Shown here: positions 57,831 through 64,000 of the stretch, piece by piece | How positions within the stretch are numbered: position 1 is the stretch's first letter | Layout: each line of letters begins with the position of its first letter | Assembly: GCA_900540845.1 (NCBI GenBank) | Contig: UQHS01000001.1 | Location: forward strand, 121,913-185,912 | Direction of reading: 5' to 3' | Source: an uncultured Collinsella sp. | GTDB taxonomy: Bacteria > Actinomycetota > Coriobacteriia > Coriobacteriales > Coriobacteriaceae | DNA: 64,000 bases | The notes under the pieces: model-generated | The model's input: only the letters and a program-made list of their open reading frames with translations | What the model was told of the DNA's origin: nothing | Databases searched by the model: none | Position numbers and translations under genes: made by a program

Positions 57831-58712
57831 ATGACGGTCTTTCTGCAATATCTTGTGAACGGTCTGTCGATGGGCAGCGTGTATGCCATCATCGCGCTCG
57901 GCTACACCATGGTGTACGGCATCGCCAAGATGCTGAACTTCGCCCACGGCGACGTCATCATGATCGGCGCCTACATCTCGTTTTGCGTGACCTCGTATCT
58001 GGGGCTGCCGGCGGTCGTGTCGGTGCTCGCCGCCGTCGTGGTGTGCACGGTGCTAGGCATCCTCATCGAGAGGCTTGCGTACAAGCCTCTACGTCAGGCC
58101 GGACCGCTCGCCGTCCTGATCACCGCCATTGGCGTGTCGTACTTCCTGCAAAACGCCGCGCAACTCATTTGGGGCGCCACGCCCAAAAACTTCACGTCCA
58201 TCGTGAGCTTCCAGGTGCCCGCGTTCCTCAAGGCCTACAACGTCTCCGCCGTCTCGCTGGTCACCGTCGTGGCGTGCCTGGTCATCATGGCGGCGCTCAT
58301 GTGGTTCACCGGCAAGACCAAGATGGGCAAGGCCATGCGCGCCTGCTCCGAGGACAAAGCCGCCGCGCAACTCATGGGCATCAACGTGAACCGCACGATC
58401 TCCATGACCTTCGCCATCGGCTCGGCGCTTGCCGCCATCGCCGGCGTTCTGCTGTGCTCCTACAGCCCGGTGCTGCAGCCCACCACGGGCTCCATGCCCG
58501 GCATCAAGGCGTTCACCGCCGCCGTCTTTGGAGGCATCGGCTCGATTCCCGGCGCATTCGTCGGCGGCATCCTTCTCGGCATCATCGAGGCGATGGCGCA
58601 GGCCTACATCTCCACGAGCCTCGCGAATTCGATTGTCTTCGCCGTGCTGATCGTCGTGCTGTTGGTGAAGCCCGCCGGCCTGTTTGGCAAGTACGTCCCG
58701 GAGAAGGTGTAG
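57831..58712 (+). CDS. livH: Branched-chain amino-acid ABC transporter permease LivH
   Basis: Protein of 293 residues with about eight helices. LQYLVNGLSMGSVYAIIALGYTMVYGIAKMLNFAHGDVIMIGAY is the LivH N-terminal signature; the cytoplasmic coupling loop is TKMGKAMRACSEDKAAAQLMGINVNRT. ATG 57831 follows GGGGGAG. The 125-base gap after livJ contains no strong terminator, so the operon continues. Confidence 0.95.
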   Translation: MTVFLQYLVNGLSMGSVYAIIALGYTMVYGIAKMLNFAHGDVIMIGAYISFCVTSYLGLPAVVSVLAAVVVCTVLGILIERLAYKPLRQAGPLAVLITAIGVSYFLQNAAQLIWGATPKNFTSIVSFQVPAFLKAYNVSAVSLVTVVACLVIMAALMWFTGKTKMGKAMRACSEDKAAAQLMGINVNRTISMTFAIGSALAAIAGVLLCSYSPVLQPTTGSMPGIKAFTAAVFGGIGSIPGAFVGGILLGIIEAMAQAYISTSLANSIVFAVLIVVLLVKPAGLFGKYVPEKV

Positions 58713-58716
58713 CGCC

Positions 58717-59799
58717 ATGCCTCAGTTTCTCAAGAACAAGAAGACGCGTCACGACTTCGTGACGTATGGCCTGGTGATCTTGGCGTTCATCGCTGTGAGC
58801 TTCATGCAGGCAAACCACATGATCCCCCGCATGATCGCAGGCCAGCTGGTCCCCATCTGCGCCTACATCGTCATGGCCATCTCGCTCAACCTGGTCGTGG
58901 GCGTCGCGGGTGACCTCTCTCTCGGCCACGCCGGCTTCATGAGCGTGGGTGCCTACACGGGTATCGTCGCCGCCATGAGCCTTGCCGAGGCCGTCCCCAA
59001 CGACGGCATTCGCTTGGTCATCGCCCTGTTGGTGGGTGCAGCCTCCGCCGCTCTCGCCGGCTTCATCATCGGCATCCCCGTCCTGCGTCTTTCCGGCGAC
59101 TACCTCGCCATCGTGACGCTCGCGTTCGGCGAGATCATCAAGGAGGTCGTGACCTGCCTCATCGTGGGCGTGGACGAGCGCGGCATCCACGCTCTGTTCA
59201 ACCTCACAGGCAAGCTCACCGTTGACGACCTGGGCCTCACCGAAACCGGCTTCGCCATCATCAAGGGCGCGCAGGGCGCCGCCGGCACCGAGACCATCTC
59301 GTCATTCTTCGCCGGGTTCCTGCTCGTCATGGTCGCCCTCGTGGTCGTGTTGAACCTCGTGCGCAGCCGCACCGGCCGCGCCATCCTGGCCGTGCGTGAC
59401 AACCGCATTGCAGCCGAGTCGGTGGGCATCTCCACCACGAAGTACCGCATGATCGCCTTTGTGGTCTCCGCCGCCCTCGCCGGCGCCGCGGGCGCCCTGT
59501 TCGGCAACAGCTTCTCCCAGCTCTCCGCCACGAAGTTCGACTTCAACATGTCTATCCTCATCCTGGTGTTCGTGGTGCTGGGCGGCCTGGGCAACATGCG
59601 CGGCTCCATTGTGGCCGCGGCGGTGCTCACCATCCTTCCCGAGGCCCTGCGCCAGTTCTCCGACTACCGCATGCTGGTGTACGCCATCGTGCTCATCATC
59701 GTCATGATCGCCACGAACAACGACACGCTGAAGAATCTCATCTCCCGCGTGCTGCCCAAGCGCACGTCGCTTGAAGAGGAGGTGCGTGCAGATGCCTAA
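58717..59799 (+). CDS. livM: Branched-chain amino-acid ABC transporter permease LivM
   Basis: Protein of 360 residues. SLNLVVGVAGDLSLGHAGFMSVGAYT and IGIPVLRLSGDYLAIVTLAFGEIIK are LivM signatures; coupling loop SRTGRAILAVRDNRIAAESVGISTTKYR. ATG 58717 lies four bases past the livH stop with GGAGAAGG in the livH end. Overlaps livG by eight bases. Confidence 0.95.
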   Translation: MPQFLKNKKTRHDFVTYGLVILAFIAVSFMQANHMIPRMIAGQLVPICAYIVMAISLNLVVGVAGDLSLGHAGFMSVGAYTGIVAAMSLAEAVPNDGIRLVIALLVGAASAALAGFIIGIPVLRLSGDYLAIVTLAFGEIIKEVVTCLIVGVDERGIHALFNLTGKLTVDDLGLTETGFAIIKGAQGAAGTETISSFFAGFLLVMVALVVVLNLVRSRTGRAILAVRDNRIAAESVGISTTKYRMIAFVVSAALAGAAGALFGNSFSQLSATKFDFNMSILILVFVVLGGLGNMRGSIVAAAVLTILPEALRQFSDYRMLVYAIVLIIVMIATNNDTLKNLISRVLPKRTSLEEEVRADA

Positions 59800-60640
59800 G
59801 TTCGAATTCGAGCGCGGCAAGATGGTGCCGGTGCCCAGCCACTCCATCGTCCCCGAGCGCGACGTCAACTCCGTCCCGGTCCTCGAGGCGCTGCACCTGG
59901 GCATCGACTTCGGCGGCCTCAAGGCGGTTGACGACTTCAACCTCACCATCGGCAAGACCGAGATCGCCGGCCTCATCGGCCCCAACGGTGCGGGCAAGAC
60001 CACGGTGTTCAACCTCCTCACAAAGGTGTACGCGCCCACCCGCGGCACGATTCTGCTCAACGGCAACGACACGAGCGGCAAGAGCGTCAGCCAGGTGAAC
60101 CGCATGGGCATCGCCCGCACGTTCCAAAACATCCGCCTGTTCAACACCATGACAGTCGAGGAGAACGTCAAGGTGGGCCTGCACAACACTAAGGCGTACC
60201 CCACGCTCTCGGGCATCCTGCGCGCGCCGTCGTACTGGCGCCGCGAGGCAGAGGCGCATGAGAAGGCGCTCGAGCTGCTGTCCATCTTCGACATGCAAGA
60301 TCTCGCGAATCACCAGGCGGGCAGCCTGCCCTATGGCGCCCAGCGTCGTCTGGAGATCGTCCGCGCGTTGGCGACCAACCCCAGCCTGCTGTTGCTCGAC
60401 GAGCCCGCCGCGGGCATGAACCCGTCCGAGACGGCCGAGCTCATGGAGAACATCGTCAAGATTCGCGACACGTTCAACATCGCCATCATGCTCATCGAGC
60501 ACGACATGAGCCTCGTCATGAACATCTGCGAGGGCATCTGCGTGCTCAACTTCGGCAAGGTCATCGCCAAGGGCACCGCCGAGGAGATTCAGAACAACGA
60601 CGCCGTCATCGAGGCGTATCTCGGCAAGAAGGAGGCGTAA
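59792..60640 (+). CDS. livG: Branched-chain amino-acid ABC transporter ATPase LivG
   Basis: Protein of 282 residues with an N-terminal extension of about 25 residues. Walker A GPNGAGKTTVFNLL near residue 65, RTFQNIRLFNTMTVEENV (Q-loop), signature LPYGAQRRLEIVRALA (LSGGQ replaced by LPYGAQ, normal for LivG), Walker B LLLLDEPAAGMNPSE and H-loop LIEHDMSLVM. ATG 59792 follows AGGAGG inside livM. Confidence 0.95.
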   Translation: MPKFEFERGKMVPVPSHSIVPERDVNSVPVLEALHLGIDFGGLKAVDDFNLTIGKTEIAGLIGPNGAGKTTVFNLLTKVYAPTRGTILLNGNDTSGKSVSQVNRMGIARTFQNIRLFNTMTVEENVKVGLHNTKAYPTLSGILRAPSYWRREAEAHEKALELLSIFDMQDLANHQAGSLPYGAQRRLEIVRALATNPSLLLLDEPAAGMNPSETAELMENIVKIRDTFNIAIMLIEHDMSLVMNICEGICVLNFGKVIAKGTAEEIQNNDAVIEAYLGKKEA

Positions 60641-60646
60641 GGACCC

Positions 60647-61360
60647 ATGAGCGATCGCATTCTCAACGTCGAGAACATCAATGTGTACTACGGGGCGATT
60701 CACGCGATCAAGGATGTCTCCTTCGAGGTGTTCGATGGCGAGATCGTCGCCCTCATCGGCGCGAACGGCGCCGGCAAATCCACCACGCTCAAGACGCTCT
60801 CCGGCCTGCTGCGTTCCACCACGGGCTCCATCGAGTTCATGGGCGAGGACATCATGCACACCGCCGCCGACAAGCTCGTCGCGCGCGGGCTGGCGCACGT
60901 GCCCGAGGGCCGTCGCGTGTTTCAGCAGATGACGGTTGAGGAGAATCTCGAGATGGGTGCATACACGCGCCCCAACTCCGAGATCGCCCCCGGCCTCGAG
61001 CTCGTCTACGATCATTTCCCCCGCTTGAAGGAGCGCCGCCGTCAGGTAGCTGGTACGCTGTCGGGCGGAGAGCAGCAGATGCTCGCCATGGGTCGCGCCC
61101 TGATGAGCTCGCCCAAGCTCCTCATGCTCGACGAGCCCTCGATGGGTCTGGCTCCCATCCTCATCGAGCAGATCTTCCAGATCGTGAAAGACCTACACGC
61201 CGCCGGTACGACGATTTTGCTCGTTGAGCAGAACGCCCAGATGGCGCTGTCGATCGCCAGCCGCGCCTACGTCATGGAGACGGGCAAGATCACCTTGTCC
61301 GGCACCGGCGACGAGCTCCTGCACAACGACGACGTCCGCCGCGCCTACCTCGGCGGCTAA
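60647..61360 (+). CDS. livF: Branched-chain amino-acid ABC transporter ATPase LivF
   Basis: Protein of 237 residues. Walker A GANGAGKSTTLKTLSG near residue 38, GLAHVPEGRRVFQQMTVEENLEMGAY, signature LSGGEQQMLAMGRALM, Walker B LLMLDEPSMGLAP and H-loop LLVEQNAQMAL. Last gene of the operon; its stop codon directly abuts a partial palindromic repeat. Confidence 0.96.
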   Translation: MSDRILNVENINVYYGAIHAIKDVSFEVFDGEIVALIGANGAGKSTTLKTLSGLLRSTTGSIEFMGEDIMHTAADKLVARGLAHVPEGRRVFQQMTVEENLEMGAYTRPNSEIAPGLELVYDHFPRLKERRRQVAGTLSGGEQQMLAMGRALMSSPKLLMLDEPSMGLAPILIEQIFQIVKDLHAAGTTILLVEQNAQMALSIASRAYVMETGKITLSGTGDELLHNDDVRRAYLGG

Positions 61361-61396
61361 TGTGCAATTTGGGGACGGGTGCACTTTTATACATCG
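61361..61396. repeat. Degraded GGGGACGGGTGCA element, copy 6
   Basis: TGTGCAATTTGGGGACGGGT followed by GCACTTTTATACATCG: the left half of the palindrome; the right half is reduced to GCGCCCGTCC. It starts on the base after the livF stop. 61397-61564 shows nothing else recognisable. Confidence 0.8.
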
Positions 61397-61564
61397 CGCC
61401 CGTCCGCTCATATTGACCCTCCGCGCCCTCCGCTATGCCATCCAGCGGAGGGCGTGGTTGGTTTTAGCCTGCGCGGTCGGTTTCGGATTAGATTCTCGAA
61501 GCTCGTGCCTGCTCTTTCTATTACAGTTGAGGGGTTGAAAACCCGATAGCGTGTCCCGGGACAA

Positions 61565-61837
61565 GTGCGTTGCCGGCGGTGCGGGCGACTGCCTGACCGC
61601 GCACGCCGCCGCGAGCTTCCCGGTGTCTCCGCCCCGTTCATGGCGGGTATCGCCGAGGTCGAGGTCAAGAAGGCGACGGGCAAGGTGAGTCTCGTCGATT
61701 ACGTGGGCGTTGTCGATTGCGGCACCATCGTGAACACTGCGCCCGCCATCGCGAGTGCCGTGGCGCATGCGACGGGTGCCTGCGCCCGCGAGCTGCCCAT
61801 CACGCCCGAGAAGGTGCTCCTCGCCGAGCGCCCGTAG
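61565..61837 (+). pseudogene. Remnant of a xanthine dehydrogenase-family molybdenum hydroxylase large subunit
   Basis: The frame reads SAPFMAGIAEVEVKKATGKV, then SLVDYVGVVDCGTIVNTAPA, then ANATG-like IASAVAHATG and ELPITPEKVL. These are two separate C-terminal motifs of the molybdopterin-binding subunit of purine/aldehyde hydroxylases, fused with about 100 or more intervening residues missing; the rest of the roughly 700-residue protein is absent and no plausible start site exists. A decayed deletion derivative, not a functional gene. Confidence 0.75.
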
Positions 61838-61895
61838 GGCGGGCTACGCCGGCGCTGCCCGAGCCGAGCCAAGTGCGGGCACACGTTGACACAGT

Positions 61896-61952
61896 GGGTA
61901 GGAATGTCGAATTATCGCCCTCAAACGGGTCCGCTTTTCGACATTCCTACCC
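61896..61952. repeat. GGGTA..AATGTCGAAA palindrome family, copy 3
   Basis: Left arm GGGTAGGAATGTCGAA (from 61896), right arm TTCGACATTCCTACCC (to 61952); perfect 16-bp arms, immediately upstream of the cutC ribosome site. Confidence 0.9.
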
Positions 61953-61975
61953 TTCTACCGTGAGAGGAAGGCACC

Positions 61976-62662
61976 ATGCTGTTTGAGTATTGCGCCGAGA
62001 ACTGCACCAACATCAAGGCTGCCCTGCGCGCGGGCGCCGACCGCGTCGAGCTCTGCGACAACCTTGCGCAGGGTGGCACCACGCCGTCTGCGGGCGTGAT
62101 CGAGCAGGCCGTCGCGCTTGTGCGCGCGCATGAGGGCGCCGAGGTGCGGGCGATCATCCGCCCGCGCGGGGGCGACTTCGTCTACTCCGCCTTTGAGTTC
62201 AAGGCCATGGAGACCGACATCCGCTACGCCGGTGCGAACGGCATTGACGGCGTGGTGATCGGATGTCTCAAGCGCGCCGGGAAGGGCGCTGCCTACGAGC
62301 TCGACCTCGAGGGCACGGAGCGGCTCATCAAGGTCGCCCGCAGCGTGGGGGAGATGCGCGGTCGCGATCTGGGCATAACGTTCCACATGGCCTTCGACGA
62401 GCTCGACCCCCAGTCCCAGCTCGAGGCGATCGACGCCCTGGCAACACTCGGCGTCGACCACATCCTTACGCACGGCGGCCCTGCAAACACCCCCATCGAT
62501 GAGAACTTCGCGCAGCTCAAAGCCTGTATCGAGCGTGCGGCTGGACGTTTGGTTATCCTGCCCGGCGGCGGTGTCACGCATGAGAACGCATCGGCCGTGG
62601 CCGAGGCCCTGGGCGTCGAGGAGCTGCACGGCACCAAGATCGTGCCGCTGTCCCGTCGCTAA
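61976..62662 (+). CDS. cutC: CutC family protein (copper homeostasis protein CutC-like TIM barrel)
   Basis: Protein of 228 residues. TIM-barrel signatures: EYCAENCTNIKAALRAGADRVELCDNLAQGGTTPS, IRPRGGDFVYSAFEF, GVVIGCLKRAG, TFHMAFDEL, HILTHGG and LPGGGVTHENA. Despite the name, the role in copper handling is disputed; a catalytic activity on a sugar-like ligand has been suggested from the fold. ATG 61976 follows GAGAGGAAGG. It lies directly after a palindromic repeat. Confidence 0.92.
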   Translation: MLFEYCAENCTNIKAALRAGADRVELCDNLAQGGTTPSAGVIEQAVALVRAHEGAEVRAIIRPRGGDFVYSAFEFKAMETDIRYAGANGIDGVVIGCLKRAGKGAAYELDLEGTERLIKVARSVGEMRGRDLGITFHMAFDELDPQSQLEAIDALATLGVDHILTHGGPANTPIDENFAQLKACIERAAGRLVILPGGGVTHENASAVAEALGVEELHGTKIVPLSRR

Positions 62663-62693
62663 CGGGCCTGCGCTCGCCGCCTCGCGCAATATT

Positions 62694-62751
62694 GCGCCGA
62701 CCCTCGACGGCTTCCTCCCGCGCCACCGCCTCGCGCCGACCCTCGACGGCT
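62694..62751. repeat. 39-bp-period direct repeat downstream of cutC
   Basis: GCGCCGACCCTCGACGGCT occurs at 62694-62712 and 62733-62751. Confidence 0.75.
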
Positions 62752-62815
62752 CCCGGTTACGCCGACGCCTCACGACCGTGCCCGCCCGCGCAAGCCGTCA
62801 CCGCATCTGCGAAGG

Positions 62816-63826
62816 CTATCGACCCCAGGAGCCTTTCATCGCCATGCGCCCGCGCCGCACGAGCTCAGCCTCGGCGGCGCGTTCGTTTTCGGTGAGACGC
62901 GTCATGACGCGCCCGAAGACCGCGGCCAAAAGCTGCTGAAAAATGGTCCCGCACATGACAGGGAACACCACCTCGCCGGGAAAATACTGCGTTGCGATGA
63001 CGGCTCCCGAGGAGATGTTGCGCAGACCGCAATCGAACCCCATGGTCACGAGTGTGGCAAAGGGCTGGTGCAGCAGGCGGGCGGCGACCATGCCCAGCAC
63101 GAAGCCGCTGCTGGCGAACAGCAGGATAAACAGCGCGACCCCGGCGCGCTCCCAATTCATGTGCAGGACGTACTCGCTCATCTCGGTGGAGTTCGCGGTG
63201 ATGATGACGATGAGCAGGACCTTGCAGAGCGGATCGAGCGCGGGGGAGAGCGTCTCGTGGCCCCATCCGCGCGAGAGGTCGTTGATGGCCATGCCCACAA
63301 GCGCCGGCAGCGCGATCATGAACACCATGTTGACCATCATCCCGACCGTGTCCATCTCGATGCTCGCGCCCATGAGCACCTTGAGCGTGAAGGGAATGGT
63401 GAAGGGCGACAGGACGGTGGAGACGAGGATCGCGCTGAGCCCGAGCGCGGTGTTGCCGGAGAACATGCCGACCCACATGAAGCTTACGATGCCGATGGGC
63501 ACGCTGTACTCCAGCAGGATGCCCGTGATGATGTGCACGCTGCCGGCAAAGGCGATCGATGCGAGGGCGTAGGCGACGGTCGGCATGAGCACGAGCGTCA
63601 CGCCCAGGATGACGAGGAGGGGCAGAGGATGGCGCACTGTCTCGACGAGTTGATGGAACGTGTTGTTGAGCGATCCCTGGAAGGTCATGAAGGCGAATAG
63701 GACCGGGACGATCGTTTCGATGGGGCCGAACACGTTGGGGAGCAAAACGCCGACGGCAACGCAAAACGGAACGATCAGCGGCATGCGCGCGCCGATTGCC
63801 TTGCCCATTCGTTGCCATGCGTCCAT
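62816..63826 (-). CDS. Bile acid:sodium symporter (BASS) family transporter
   Basis: Protein of 336 residues with about nine or ten membrane helices. Family features: LIVPFCVAVGVLLPNVFG in the first helix, EYSVPIGIVSFMWVGMFSGNTALGLSAIL in the core crossover region and a second crossover around MGFDCGLRNISSGAVIATQYF. The family moves organic anions (bile acids, pantoate, pyruvate) with Na+. Arsenite exporters of the ArsB/Acr3 group are more distant. ATG 63826 follows GAAGGGAG. The substrate is unknown. Confidence 0.85.
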   Translation of the reverse strand: MDAWQRMGKAIGARMPLIVPFCVAVGVLLPNVFGPIETIVPVLFAFMTFQGSLNNTFHQLVETVRHPLPLLVILGVTLVLMPTVAYALASIAFAGSVHIITGILLEYSVPIGIVSFMWVGMFSGNTALGLSAILVSTVLSPFTIPFTLKVLMGASIEMDTVGMMVNMVFMIALPALVGMAINDLSRGWGHETLSPALDPLCKVLLIVIITANSTEMSEYVLHMNWERAGVALFILLFASSGFVLGMVAARLLHQPFATLVTMGFDCGLRNISSGAVIATQYFPGEVVFPVMCGTIFQQLLAAVFGRVMTRLTENERAAEAELVRRGRMAMKGSWGR

Positions 63827-64000
63827 GAGGCTCCCTTCGCCGACCTGACTGAGTGTTCAGGATAATCCCTGTCTGCGCCGATCGCCCCGGCATCGATGAC
63901 GCGTAATGCGTTTGTCATCGGCGCCGGGCCACGGCGGCGCCAGGGCGCGGTGGCGGCGCCAAGACGCGGCGATGCTGGGGCTGCTGCGGCGCCGGGCCAC
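63827..64000. other. GC-rich right edge, no gene seen
   Basis: Contains the promoter region of the BASS transporter gene and a repeated GGCGCCGGGCCAC (near 63920 and 63988). No ORF with coding features reaches the edge. Confidence 0.4.

Overview
The window is a GC-rich bacterial chromosome segment of about 64 kb. Gene content and order (veg-ispE, a LysRS carrying a C-terminal tRNA-binding domain, clpC without ctsR, disA-ispD-ispF-cysS-rlmB, a tRNA cluster followed by tuf-rpmG-tRNA-Trp-secE-nusG-rplK-rplA, and a separate rplJ-rplL operon) point to the class Coriobacteriia, most likely a gut Collinsella or close relative. That assignment is inference from gene content and codon use, because no 16S rRNA gene is present. 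I see no prophage, CRISPR array or intact insertion sequence. The segment is mostly housekeeping genes, interspersed with several families of small palindromic repeats.

Layout. 1-3.0 kb: end of an FKBP-type prolyl isomerase, two overlapping TPR-like proteins and a small NusG-domain-II membrane protein, all on the minus strand. 3.2-13.9 kb: iron-dependent alcohol dehydrogenase, tRNA-Val, a HAD phosphatase, murI-rph-rdgB-dtd, veg-ispE, tRNA-Pro, a repeat-filled gap, tatA, greA and lysS. 14.3-19.1 kb: a PepD-type dipeptidase, then a GntR regulator divergent from a dimethylarginine dimethylaminohydrolase (DDAH) and an ArcD-like antiporter. 19.3-28.6 kb: clpC, disA, ispD, ispF, cysS, rlmB, a YacP-like NYN protein and tRNA-Thr. 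28.9-33.3 kb: tRNA cluster, tuf, rpmG, tRNA-Trp, secE, nusG, rplK and rplA.

33.3-39.4 kb: a PadR/membrane-protein pair, two tandem esterases, a MscS channel, a small unknown protein and a tyrosine phosphatase with an in-frame amber codon. 39.8-45.6 kb: asnS and a TrpXYZ-type ABC transporter with two tandem binding proteins. 45.7-49.2 kb: a LURP-one-like protein, an SdpR/SdpI-like pair, an unknown protein and a histidine phosphatase. 49.4-56.1 kb: a FeoA-FeoB fusion, rplJL with its L10 leader, a Na+/Ca2+ exchanger and homoserine dehydrogenase. 56.5-61.4 kb: a complete five-gene liv branched-chain amino-acid transporter. 61.4-64 kb: a decayed molybdenum-hydroxylase fragment, cutC and a BASS-family transporter.

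Coherent groups are three MEP isoprenoid genes (ispE, ispD, ispF), translation and transcription machinery, amino-acid transport, and the self-contained DDAH-ArcD-GntR locus, which would import and hydrolyse methylarginines. The least explained material is intergenic: (i) a GGGGACGGGTGCA palindrome family (four full and two partial copies); (ii) a GGGTA..AATGTCGAAA palindrome family (three copies); (iii) a perfect 28-bp inverted repeat; (iv) a 139-bp MITE-like inverted repeat; and (v) a hairpin element present twice (about 24.97 and 51.88 kb) with a conserved core but different, self-complementary outer stems.
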